In this document: positions 7,557 to 15,539 of the stretch, in pieces | Layout: each line of letters starts with the position of its first letter | Position numbering within the stretch: position 1 is the first letter of the stretch | Notes under the pieces: generated by a model | What the model saw: only the letters and a program-made list of their open reading frames with translations | The model's database searches: none | What the model was told of the DNA's origin: nothing | Program-made: the position numbers and the translations under genes | Origin: Desulfosarcina cetonica JCM 12296 | Lineage (GTDB): Bacteria; Desulfobacterota; Desulfobacteria; Desulfobacterales; Desulfosarcinaceae | Direction of reading: 5' to 3' | Length of the DNA: 33,374 nt | Assembly: GCF_001311845.1 (NCBI RefSeq) | Contig: NZ_BBCC01000051.1 | Location: 1 to 33,374 of the forward strand

Positions 7557-9260
7557 CTACCCTTTCACGAACTTCGGGTACGGCCAGCAGACCACTCCGC
7601 CATCCATGTAGCTCACGTTGGCGTAGCCGGCGCCGGTCAGCATGCGCTCGGCCTCATAGCCGCGTAGCGATATCTTGCAGAAGGCCACGATCTCCTTGTC
7701 CTTGGGCAGCTGGTCCAATGATTCGCGCAGTTTGCCCAGGGGAATCAGCTTGACCCGCGGATCCTCGATGCGCATCTCCTCGAATTCCTGGGGCGAACGC
7801 ACGTCAAGAAAGATGAAGTCGTCGCCATTGTCGATCTTGGCCTTGACCTCGATGGGGGTATAGGACTTGCCCAACCCATTGAGTTTGTTTTCGGCGATGT
7901 TGGCCGCCGTAATGATGTTGTCCATGGCCGGTGAAAAGGGCGGCGCATAGGCCAGGTCGTACTGGGCGATATCGGTTACCGGGCCGCCGGAGGCGATATT
8001 GCTCACCGCCACTTCCATGCGCTTGGCCACATCGCCCGGCCCCACGATCTGCGCACCCAGGAGTTTCCGGGTGGCGCGGTCGACGATGAACTTGATGATG
8101 ATCAGTTTGGCTTCCTTGAGAAAGTGAGCCTTGTCCGGTGACGGGTTGAGCACCGTGACGGTGTCGTAGCCCAAATCGGCGGCCATTTTTTCGGTCAGGC
8201 CGGTACGGGCCACGTTGATGTTGAAGAGCTTGCAGATGGCGGTTCCGCAGACGCCGTTGAAATGGGAATCGATGCCGCAGATGTTGTCGGCGATGACGCG
8301 GCCGTGTTTGTTGGCGGTGGAGCCCATGGGCGCGTAGATGGGCTTGCCGGTCACCCGATTGATGTTTTCCGCGCAGTCGCCGCCGGCATAGATGTCCGGG
8401 TCCGAGGTGCGCAGGTGGGCATCGACCTTGATGGCACCGGTCTCGCCGATTTCCAATCCCATATCCTTGGCCAGTTGGATGCTGGGCCGCACGCCCACTG
8501 AAATCAGGACCATGTCCGCCGGATATTCGCCCTTGTCGGTGGCCACGCTTTTGACGTTTCCACGGTCGTCGCCGTTGATCTTGAGTACCCGCTCACTCAA
8601 CTTGAGGGGAATTCCGTTGGCGGCGAACTCCTTGTGAACATGATAGGCGATTTCCGGGTCGAGCAACTGTCCCATCACCTTGTCGAGCATTTCGATGACG
8701 GTGATCTCCATGCCTTGCTTCTTAAAGGCCTCGGTGACCTCGATGCCGATCAGGCCGCCCCCGATAATGACGGCTTTCTTGCCTTTCAAGGATCCGCTTT
8801 CGTTACGGATCTTGCGGGCATCCTCGACGGTTTGCAGAAAATTGACCCCGTTGAGATCCGTGCCCTCGATGGGCGGCACCTGGGTATTGCTGCCGACGGC
8901 AAGAACCAGTTTGTCGTAGGGAATCTCGATGTTGGCTCCGGAGAGGATATTGATGGCCTTGATGCATTTGTTTTCCCGCTCAACACTTTTGACCAGGGTA
9001 TGGTTTTTAACCTCGATGCCCTTGACCTTATCAAAATAGAAGGTGTCACGGACCACGCCGGTGGGGGTGGCCATCAGCTCATTGTGACTCTCCACTTCAC
9101 CGGAAATATAAAAGGGCAGTCCGCAACCGGCATAGGAGAGCAATTCGCCCTTTTCGATGATGGTCACTTCGGCCTCGGGATTCAGGCGTTTGATTCGCGA
9201 GGCGGCCTTGGGGCCACAGGCCACGCCGCCGATAACGACGATTTTCTGATTGTTTTGCAT
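7557..9260 (-). CDS. FAD-dependent CoA-disulfide / persulfide reductase with C-terminal rhodanese domain
   Basis: 567 residues, the usual length of the Npsr/CoADR-Rhd family. Residues 1-450 form a class III pyridine nucleotide-disulfide oxidoreductase: FAD loop VIGGVACGPKAA, active-site SYAGCGLPFY (the single cysteine of CoA-disulfide reductases), NAD(P) loop VIIGGGLIGIE and the FAD motif YAGGDCAE. Residues from about 465 form a rhodanese domain with loop CKISLRGYE. Known relatives reduce CoA-disulfides, CoA-persulfides or polysulfide with NAD(P)H and serve in sulfur reduction or redox defence. I chose the ATG at 9260, which has an AAAGGATT site; the open frame continues upstream without family similarity. 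It is transcribed alone. Confidence 0.92.
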   Translation of the reverse strand: MQNNQKIVVIGGVACGPKAASRIKRLNPEAEVTIIEKGELLSYAGCGLPFYISGEVESHNELMATPTGVVRDTFYFDKVKGIEVKNHTLVKSVERENKCIKAINILSGANIEIPYDKLVLAVGSNTQVPPIEGTDLNGVNFLQTVEDARKIRNESGSLKGKKAVIIGGGLIGIEVTEAFKKQGMEITVIEMLDKVMGQLLDPEIAYHVHKEFAANGIPLKLSERVLKINGDDRGNVKSVATDKGEYPADMVLISVGVRPSIQLAKDMGLEIGETGAIKVDAHLRTSDPDIYAGGDCAENINRVTGKPIYAPMGSTANKHGRVIADNICGIDSHFNGVCGTAICKLFNINVARTGLTEKMAADLGYDTVTVLNPSPDKAHFLKEAKLIIIKFIVDRATRKLLGAQIVGPGDVAKRMEVAVSNIASGGPVTDIAQYDLAYAPPFSPAMDNIITAANIAENKLNGLGKSYTPIEVKAKIDNGDDFIFLDVRSPQEFEEMRIEDPRVKLIPLGKLRESLDQLPKDKEIVAFCKISLRGYEAERMLTGAGYANVSYMDGGVVCWPYPKFVKG

Positions 9261-9715
9261 GTCAATCCTTTCTTGAACGATGCGATAAAAAAGGTTGGAT
9301 AAACGATCTTGTGTCGGATCATAGAAAATCCGAAAATCTAAACAAAAGGCATGCCACACATAAAAAAAACAAATAAGCAGGAGCGCTGTGTGCGCTTCCA
9401 CCAGCAATTCTCAGATTCTCCATAAAAAATCAAGGTCGGAATCCATGTTTGGCCATTGAGCGGCCAGGTTGGGGTGTGGCGGGCGCGGTGGCAGTGGCGC
9501 ACGACGACGATTGTCGGAAGCACTACGGTTGCACTTGTGAGACGCTGAAAGGGGGGCGATGATCCGAAAAAAAACTTCTTCGCCCATTCCCGCCGGTCCG
9601 TCGCATGATGGCCGGGTGGGGGCTCACCGCAAGGCCCCTTTGCGATTCGGAAGTTTCGCGCCTAAGCCATCACGGCCGGCGTTGCCTTTGGCGCTTTGCA
9701 TGCTTTCTCCCAACG
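9261..9715. other. Noncoding gap between the persulfide reductase and metF
   Basis: No gene is supportable in this stretch of about 450 bp (the full gap is 585 bp). The plus-strand open frame 9559-9849 has no family features, no good ribosome site and an unlikely composition. The reductase promoter must lie in the left part. A candidate sigma-54 site and the metF start follow on the right. Confidence 0.6.
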
Positions 9716-9716
9716 G

Positions 9717-9732
9717 TGGCACGGACGATGCT
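9717..9732 (+). promoter_or_regulatory. Candidate sigma-54 promoter upstream of metF
   Basis: TGGCACG-GACG-ATGCT matches the sigma-54 consensus TGGCACG-N4-TTGCW except at one position. It has the required 10 nt between GG and GC. It lies about 115 nt before the GTG of metF, on the same strand. No enhancer site or activator gene was recognised nearby. Confidence 0.35.
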
Positions 9733-9845
9733 TTTCGTTTTTGGGTCATTATCCTGAACGGTCGGGGGATGCCATTTTTACACGTTTTTCACGAAAGGAT
9801 ATTTTTCATGCATGTGGGTAATCTGTACGCAACTCAGAAAAAACG

Positions 9846-10684
9846 GTGATCTCTTTTGAATTTTTTCCTCCCCGGGATGAGAAGGCTGCCGGTACATTCG
9901 ACACCGTCGTCGACACGCTGGCCCAACTGGCACCGGATTACATGTCGATCACTTTCGGCGCGGGCGGATCGACCCGGGAGGGGTCCTATCAGGCCGTCAA
10001 CAAACTGCTGGTGGAGAAGAAAATCCCCACCGTCGCCTATCTCGCCGGGTTTGGCCTTGCACCGGATGAAATCAGACGGGAACTGGACCGCTACCGGGAG
10101 CTTGGTGTCGAGACCGTTTTCGTCATTCGGGGCGACAAACCCAGGACCCCAATTTTAAACCCCATCCCGAAAGTTTTTCGTACGCGTCGGAAATGATTAC
10201 ATTCATCAAACGCCATTACGACTTCTGCCTCGGCTGCGCCGGATATCCCGAGGGGCATATCCAGGCCCAGAGCCTGGAGGCGGATATCGGTTTTCTCAAA
10301 CAAAAGCAGGACAACGGTGCCGAATATGTCGTCACCCAGTATTGTTATGATAATGACGTTTTTTTCCGCTATGTGGAGAAATGCCGGTCGGCGGGTGTGT
10401 CGATCCCCATCATTCCGGGGATCATGCCGGTCTATACCCTCAAGCTGACCCAGATGCTGTCCAAAATCTGCGGGACGACCATCACCGATGAAATGCAGCG
10501 CGGGCTGGATCAACTGGACGCGACGGACAAAGATGCGGTAATCGATTTTGGAGTGGATTTTGCGGTCGAACAGTGCCGCGGGCTACTGAAAAAGGGGGTT
10601 GCCGGATTGCATTTCTATACGATGGATCGCAGTCGTTCCACCAAGGCGATCCTCACGCACCTTCGCGAGGAGAATCTGATTTAG
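9846..10684 (+). pseudogene. metF: Methylenetetrahydrofolate reductase MetF, frameshifted
   Basis: Two overlapping frames encode one MetF of about 279 residues. The first has VISFEFFPPRDE, MSITFGAGGSTREGS and VFVIRGDKPR. The second, read from just after the break, has NFKPHPESFSYASEMI, CLGCAGYPEGH, ADIGFLKQKQDNGAEYVVTQ and PGIMPVYT. The frame is lost near 10143-10146; restoring one G in CCAGG(G)ACC gives PRDPNFKPHPESF, the family sequence. MetF reduces 5,10-methylene-THF to 5-methyl-THF for methionine synthesis and, in anaerobes, for the methyl branch of the Wood-Ljungdahl pathway. The start is the GTG at 9846, since a stop lies just upstream in frame; no clear ribosome site is seen. Confidence 0.88.
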
Positions 10685-10722
10685 CGATATCCTGATTAGC
10701 AGATCCGCTTGCCAGAAAAAAC

Positions 10723-10790
10723 GGGATGACCTGTGGCCACACGAATCCGCCACCGGTCATAGCGCCGACTGGACCGGCCAGGGTCATCCC
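10723..10790. repeat. 68-bp imperfect palindrome after metF
   Basis: GGGATGACC (10723-10731) pairs with GGTCATCCC (10782-10790), and GGCC (10735-10738) with GGCC (10776-10779). Inside, CCGGTC and GACTGG can form a smaller stem with a G-T pair. It sits between the ends of metF and a convergent small gene. It may act as a terminator or be a small structured repeat; there is no T tract. Confidence 0.5.
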
Positions 10791-10805
10791 TGAACGAATT
10801 GTCTA

Positions 10806-10994
10806 TCACGCGTGGTCGTTTGTTTTTCGCCGACTCTTTTCCCGGCGGCAAATCCATCCCACCGTGCTGACATAGGTGAACCCCTCACAGATCACCTGTC
10901 GTCGGTCCATACCGGTCCGTTTATTTGCCGTAGATGCCTTTCTGGCATTGCCAAGGATACGTTTTTCTTCTTTTTGATGCTGCTGGCTAAGCAT
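10806..10994 (-). CDS. Small basic hypothetical protein
   Basis: 62 residues, rich in Arg and Lys, with RTGMDRRQ in the middle and VGWICRREKSRRK near the end; the single cysteine lies in the latter motif. It has no membrane segment and no signal peptide. The case for a real gene is the ribosome site: GGAGGTG ends 4 nt before the ATG at 10994. I do not recognise the family. The clustered RR motifs could bind nucleic acid or acidic surfaces, but that is a guess. It is convergent with metF. The 182 bp on to phaR hold nothing I can identify. Confidence 0.5.
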   Translation of the reverse strand: MLSQQHQKEEKRILGNARKASTANKRTGMDRRQVICEGFTYVSTVGWICRREKSRRKTNDHA

Positions 10995-11176
10995 AAGACA
11001 CCTCCATCGGTTTGGAGTGAATGGAGCGATCTACATTGGCTAAGAAAGAAGACGGGCGGTTTGACGCGCTGAACAGCATTTCAAAATCAAATGTGAACAA
11101 TCAACCCATGTAGAGCCTTCATACTAACAACAGCGGTTGGTTGTTGGCAAGATTTAAATCATATCCGTCGACGTTA

Positions 11177-11656
11177 TCAGGTGGGATCATCCGGCTTTTT
11201 TTTGGGAGTGGATGGGACGGTGTCGCCAAAAGTGTTGAATACGGACCGAAACGGATTGATTTCAAGAAACTGTTTTTGGGTCGCCTCGGACATGTTGAAT
11301 CCCATTTCCAGCCATTGACGGAATTGGCTGTCCATCGATTTCTTGTGGTTGATAAAATTTTCGAAAACCAGGGAAAGATACTTTTCGAAAAACTCGCCGA
11401 GCAGGTTGTCGCCATAGCGGATGATCAGGTGCAGAAAGGGTACCGGCAGCAAGGCGTTATTCTTTTTTGCTTCTTCCAGAACGATCTGGGTGAGGATAAA
11501 AGCCGTGACGTCCTCTTTTGTATTGGCATCCAGTATACTCACCAAGCGTCCTTTACGGATATAGTCGGCCACGTCGCCAAGGGTGACGTAAACGCTCTTT
11601 TCCGTGTCGTACAAGCGGCGGTTGGCATATTTTTTCAGTACTACCGGCTGTTCCAT
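11177..11656 (-). CDS. phaR: Polyhydroxyalkanoate synthesis regulator PhaR
   Basis: 159 residues. The first 65 match the PHB/PHA accumulation regulator DNA-binding domain (PF07879): VLKKYANRRLYDTEKSVYVTLGDVADYIRKG, here in overlapping pieces. The rest is the helical accumulation-regulator region with LHLIIRYGDNLLGEFFEKYL and a lysine-rich tail. PhaR represses phasin genes and is released when it binds polymer granules. It is divergent from the phasin gene 271 bp away, the classical target arrangement. The ATG at 11656 is chosen by homology to the conserved start. Confidence 0.9.
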   Translation of the reverse strand: MEQPVVLKKYANRRLYDTEKSVYVTLGDVADYIRKGRLVSILDANTKEDVTAFILTQIVLEEAKKNNALLPVPFLHLIIRYGDNLLGEFFEKYLSLVFENFINHKKSMDSQFRQWLEMGFNMSEATQKQFLEINPFRSVFNTFGDTVPSTPKKKPDDPT

Positions 11657-11814
11657 GGGTTCCCCCCGACCTGTCTGATTTCATGTTGCCTGATCGCGCA
11701 TCATAGCGGTAATGCCCGCTCAAGTAAAGAATGATCAAAAAAATCATGCCAATAGCCTTTTGGCGCGTTTCTCACCAGACGCAATGCTGATGGTGCGGCG
11801 CACAAAAAATATAG

Positions 11815-11841
11815 TTGACATGCAACAAAAGCGTTTATAAT
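11815..11841 (+). promoter_or_regulatory. Strong sigma-70-like promoter for the phasin gene
   Basis: Consensus TTGACA (11815-11820) and consensus TATAAT (11836-11841) are separated by 15 nt; a shifted TAATAA gives a 17-nt spacing. It is about 85 nt upstream of the phasin ATG, in the gap shared with phaR. A granule-protein gene would be expected to have such a strong promoter, with PhaR as its repressor. Confidence 0.65.
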
Positions 11842-11927
11842 AATAGATCTAAACTGAATTTTCGTTTTTGTGGCTATGCCGAAAAGAAGAGGGCCCCACA
11901 ACCGATCAAACACAAGGAGAATAAACC

Positions 11928-12185
11928 ATGGAACAGAAAAAAATCTTAAAACAGATCCTTGATTTCAACCAAGCCACGTTCAACAACAGTTTCAATGCCG
12001 TTGTCATGATGCAGGAGCAGTTTGAGCGGGTCGCCAAAACCGCCTTTACCCAGGCCACGTGGCTTCCGGAAGAGGGGCGTAAGGCGGTCGATGCGTGGGT
12101 GGGTAATTACAAGGCCGGTCGTGATCAATTCAAAACCTATGTTGATGACAGCTACGCGAAAGTGGAAAAAATTCTGGGTGCTTGA
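11928..12185 (+). CDS. Phasin-like polyhydroxyalkanoate granule protein
   Basis: 85 residues, predicted mostly helical and amphipathic, with no cysteine and no signal peptide. The pattern LDFNQATFNNSFNAVVMMQEQ followed in sequence by WLPEEGRKAVDAWVGNYKAG and a VDDSYAKVEKIL end resembles short phasins (PhaP), which coat storage granules in the cytoplasm. A strong AAGGAGA site lies 8 nt before the ATG. The placement opposite phaR supports the role. No PHA synthase or depolymerase is in the window. Confidence 0.75.
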   Translation: MEQKKILKQILDFNQATFNNSFNAVVMMQEQFERVAKTAFTQATWLPEEGRKAVDAWVGNYKAGRDQFKTYVDDSYAKVEKILGA

Positions 12186-12205
12186 ACCACCTGTTTTGCC
12201 AAAGG

Positions 12206-12247
12206 GGTATCCCCGTGCCCGCTGCAACCGATGCGCGCGGGGATACC
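12206..12247 (+). terminator. Hairpin after the phasin gene
   Basis: GGTATCCCCG (12206-12215) pairs with CGGGGATACC (12238-12247) as a 10-bp GC-rich stem. It starts 20 bp after the phasin stop and lies between convergent genes. It has no T tract, so termination is likely but not certain. Confidence 0.5.
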
Positions 12248-12263
12248 AACCCTTCAAAAGATG

Positions 12264-12641
12264 TTAGGTGGGGGGATCGTTTCGGTTTGCTGACGGGTCG
12301 TCCACGGACGAAGACCGTTGGGCGGCGGCGCGGGCGTCCGGTTTCCTGCCTTTCTCGATTGTCTTCCAGGCGGACAGGGCAAGATGATAATTCCCCTGCA
12401 ACAGGGCCGCACAAGCCAGCAGATGACCGCTGGTCCCGGTTCGGTGCAGCGCGAAGGCATGCCGGGCGTGCTCCAGCATGGTTTCAAAACGGCCGTCGCT
12501 ATAAGCCTCGGCTGCCAGCCTGAGATGCGCTTGCGCCTGTTCGGCGGCTTCCAGCGCCCGACTAAAGTCGGTTTTGCAGCGTCTGCAGATTCGATTTCCC
12601 TTCAGACGGGCATTGCAAGTGGGGCAGTTTTCCACGGGCAT
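12264..12641 (-). CDS. Small zinc-ribbon plus helical-repeat protein of the chaperone operon
   Basis: 125 residues. The N-terminus has four cysteines as CPTC and CRRC (residues 6-24), a one-domain zinc ribbon. Residues from about 28 to 95 are alanine-rich helices with a TPR-like pattern (AEAYSDGRFETMLEHARHAFAL, split here as AEAYSDGRFE then TMLEHARHAFAL), and the tail is polar. The function is unknown. It begins 12 bp after the Hsp70 gene with a GGGGAGGC site, so it is the last gene of the operon. Its likely role is an adaptor that presents clients or partners to the Hsp70 machine; this is inference from context. Confidence 0.75.
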   Translation of the reverse strand: MPVENCPTCNARLKGNRICRRCKTDFSRALEAAEQAQAHLRLAAEAYSDGRFETMLEHARHAFALHRTGTSGHLLACAALLQGNYHLALSAWKTIEKGRKPDARAAAQRSSSVDDPSANRNDPPT

Positions 12642-12653
12642 GCCTCCCCTTGC

Positions 12654-14386
12654 TTATTCTTCCAGGTAAAACAGCAGGTCATCCAAGGCCTCACGATGCT
12701 GCCGGGCCTGTTCTGAATCACCGGCCTTGAGCGAGTCCCGGATGTCTTCGATCAAATTGACGATTTCTTCGCGATCCTCTTCCTCGATGGCGCCGTTCAA
12801 ATGCTCCTCGGCGCGCCCAATAAGATCGGCGAATTCCGGGGGAAACGCATCTGTTTCCGGCCGCGTATCGGTGTCCGGCGCTTGAGGCCACAGCTCATCG
12901 ATGCGCTGACGGGTCTGGTCCAGGTCTTTTTCGTCCAGGCGGGGAAGCGCGTTTTCGATCACCGCGTCGATATATTTTCCGGTATGCTTTTCCAGTGCCT
13001 TGATCTTCAGAATGCCATTCAGGTTCAGATCAAAATGCAGGGCCATCTGGCTGCCGGCCGGTGCCGGGGTCAGGTTGAACAGATATTTGCCCAAAAGGAC
13101 GTTGTCGGTGGCGTCGGGCTCTTCGCCTGGTAAACCGTCACATCCACGGCTTCTTGATTGTCGTACAAGGTGTAGAAAACCTCGCTACGGCTGGCCGGCA
13201 GTTTGGTGTTGCGGCGGATCAGCGGCACAAATTGGGACATGCTCGGCTCACCGTTGATTTCCCCGATGGCCGAGGTGCCGAAAGTGTACGGCGTGATGTC
13301 AACCAGCACACTGGCATGGTCCAGCCCCATCTCCCGGGCCGACTGGATGCCGGCACCCATGGCGACGCACAGATCCGGATCGATCTCCCCGTGGGGCGGT
13401 GTGCCGAATTTCTCTTCCAGCAACTGGGCGATCCTGGGAATTCGGGTGGATCCGCCGACCAGAATGATCTGATCGATGGCCCCCGGTAGCATATCGGCAT
13501 CTTTCAGGGCGCGGGTAACGGCCTGCATCGTACGGGACAGATCCGCTTCGATGAGGCTTTCGAAGTGGCTCCGGCTCAATTCCATGGAAAGGTGGATGAC
13601 CTGTCCGTTTTTTTGGGTGAGGTGGTCCTCTTCAATCCGGGTATAGGGTTCGGTTGACAGCACACATTTTGCCGACTCGGCAACCCGCAGGAGCCGCGCC
13701 ATGACAAAACGGTCACCGGAAACGTCTATGCCGTATTTGTTTTTCAGATGGGTCACCAGCTCGGCAACGATTTTCTTGTCGAAATCGTCGCCGCCCAGTT
13801 TATTGTCACCAGTACTGGCCAGCACCTCCACCACACCGTTTTCAATTTTGACGATGGAGACATCGAAAGTCCCGCCGCCCAAATCGTAAACCAGCAACTG
13901 ACGGGTCTGGGTATTGCCGCGCTCGTAGGTCAGTGCCGCCGCCGTGGGTTCGTTGATGATCCGAACCACATCCAGTCCCGCAATCTGGCCGGCTTCCCGG
14001 GTCGCCTGACGTTGAACGTCGGTAAAGTAGGCCGGTACGGTGATGACCGCCCGGGTCACGGGCCGGCCAAGATGCTTTTCCGCCCGCTGCTTCAGGGATT
14101 TGAGGACGAAGGCGGAAATCTCCTGGGGGGAGAACGTGTTTTCGCCAAGTTCGATAACCGCATCGCTGCCCATGCGACGCTTGATGGAGAGAACGGTCCG
14201 TTCCGGGGCGACCAACGCCTGATTCATGGCCTGCCGTCCGACGATGACGGTCCCGTTTTCATCCAGTCCGACCACCGAAGGGACAATGCCGTTGTCATCA
14301 TCGGTGATGATTTCTATTTTTCCGTTATCGTAAACCGCGACCTCCGAGTTGGTGGTCCCCAGATCGATGCCAACGATTGTTGCCAT
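12654..14386 (-). pseudogene. HscC-like Hsp70 chaperone, frameshifted in the substrate domain
   Basis: Two frames together give about 577 residues, shorter than DnaK (about 640) and like HscC. The ATPase domain is complete: GIDLGTTNSEVAV, TVPAYFTDVQRQATREAG, NEPTAAALTYERG, VYDLGGGTFDVSI and ILVGGSTRIPRI. The linker region VLVDITPYTFG follows, then the beta substrate domain up to VTVYQ. The frame breaks near 13126-13128. Restoring one G in CCAGG(G)CGAAG gives VYQGEEPDATDNVLLGKYLFNL, read across the join, and a short acidic helical lid. It uses ATP to bind and release unfolded protein. Upstream are a GrpE-like and a J-like gene, so it has dedicated partners. The break may be a sequencing error. 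Confidence 0.88.
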
Positions 14387-14407
14387 GGTATTCCTTATCG
14401 AAATTAT

Positions 14408-15214
14408 TTATCTGCTGTTGACCACGACTTCGGCCGTGCGCAACACGCTGCCCGCGCGGATGAATCCGCCGGCGATTTCCTCGATGACGATTCCCGGATC
14501 GCTGTCGGCCGCATGGCGCGTATCCACCGCCCGCATGCAGGTGGCATCAAAGGGCCGGCCCGTGGTGACGATCGGTGCGATGCCCAACCGGTCCAAGGCG
14601 CGATCAAAACGCCGCCGTGCCATGGCATAGCCTTCCACCACGGCATCGATCCCCTTGGGTGCGCGTCGCCAGAAACCGCGAGTGACGGCCACGCTACGGG
14701 CCGCTTTTTCGCCCCGCACCAGGGCGTCGCGAATATCAAAGAACGCGGTTGCCGTTTTCTCCTCGATCTGGCGGCCAAGGGCGTCGTGAATTTCGTTCAG
14801 GCGGACGATACGGGCATCCAGTTGCTCGCCGATCCGTCCGAACCGCTCGGCCAGTTCCGTTTGCGACCGTAAGGTCGTGCGTTGCTGCCGGGTCTGCATG
14901 TTGATTTCCTGGCGCAGGGTGGCAAATTCGGTAAGCAGCGTGTAAAGGTCGCACGCCGGCGGATCCGGTTCATCGGTGGGGCCGGTATCCGGGAGCGCCG
15001 CCAGCCAGGCCGAAAAATCGTCCATTGCCTTCTCTTTCCATTTGTCGGGCGCGGCGGAGGGATCGGCGGTCGTGGCGGCCCAACGGATGAAAAGGCTGGC
15101 CGTGTGTCGCAGTAAAGGGGCGATCAAGGTTTGAAACGCCCATTGCCAGCCATGGCGCAGGCTGCGGACCAATGTTGCCGGTCGCCATTCAACCTTCGTA
15201 AAAAAAGCGCTCAT
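14408..15214 (-). CDS. GrpE-like nucleotide exchange factor with long N-terminal extension
   Basis: 268 residues. The C-terminal 60 form the GrpE beta head: GRPFDATCMRAVDTRH and IVIEEIAGGFIRAGSVLRTAEV. A long coiled coil precedes it (about 95-165, with TELAERFGRIGEQLDARIVR). The first 90 residues are unlike normal GrpE and include WRPATLVRSLRHGWQW and a hydrophobic stretch that could touch a membrane or a partner. GrpE proteins swap ADP for ATP on Hsp70. The ATG overlaps the stop of the J-like gene (ATGA) and the stop lies 21 bp before the Hsp70 gene. It is probably a paralogue specific to this Hsp70. Confidence 0.85.
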   Translation of the reverse strand: MSAFFTKVEWRPATLVRSLRHGWQWAFQTLIAPLLRHTASLFIRWAATTADPSAAPDKWKEKAMDDFSAWLAALPDTGPTDEPDPPACDLYTLLTEFATLRQEINMQTRQQRTTLRSQTELAERFGRIGEQLDARIVRLNEIHDALGRQIEEKTATAFFDIRDALVRGEKAARSVAVTRGFWRRAPKGIDAVVEGYAMARRRFDRALDRLGIAPIVTTGRPFDATCMRAVDTRHAADSDPGIVIEEIAGGFIRAGSVLRTAEVVVNSR

Positions 15215-15534
15215 TTGGATGTCCCCGGGTTGGTTTTCTTCAGCGCTTTCAACAACGTCTTGAGGCCAACCCGATTGCGGGTCGGCTTTACGGCTCTCGC
15301 CAGGTAGGCCAGGGAAGCCTCCACGTCTCCGGCTGTCCGATAGCCGAACAGTTGGTGGCGGATACGGCTATGCCTGTCTTTCAAGCGTTCATAGGCCAGA
15401 CTGATATCCTGAAAACCTTGCGGATCATGTTCCGGTGGATGAATCCTGACCAAGGCCAGGTAGCGTTCACGGACCGCTTCGTCGGTGGCTCCCGGTTCCA
15501 GGCCGAGCACCAGATAATCTGCCAGCAAAATCAA
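15211..15534 (-). CDS. Degenerate J-domain protein (HPD replaced by HPP)
   Basis: 107 residues. Residues 6-55 align with a J domain: DYLVLGLEPGATDEAVRERY, LALVRIHPPEHDPQGF, then DISLAYERLKD. The invariant His-Pro-Asp that stimulates Hsp70 ATPase reads His-Pro-Pro, followed by Glu-His-Asp. The remaining 50 residues are basic and end KALKKTNPGTSK. The start is a TTG (15534, or the TTG at 15528) after a GGGGGG run; no ATG fits. It begins 6 bp after the TPR gene and overlaps grpE by 4 bp. It may recruit Hsp70 without normal ATPase stimulation. Confidence 0.8.
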   Translation of the reverse strand: MILLADYLVLGLEPGATDEAVRERYLALVRIHPPEHDPQGFQDISLAYERLKDRHSRIRHQLFGYRTAGDVEASLAYLARAVKPTRNRVGLKTLLKALKKTNPGTSK

Positions 15535-15539
15535 CCCCC

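Noticed and set aside
9559..9849. A possible 96-residue gene upstream of metF
   Set aside because: It has no ribosome site, no recognisable motif and a proline- and arginine-rich noncoding-like composition. It overlaps the metF start.
13748..14872. A 374-codon plus-strand open frame opposite hsp70 and grpE
   Set aside because: It lies entirely antisense to two well-recognised genes and shows no motif of its own.
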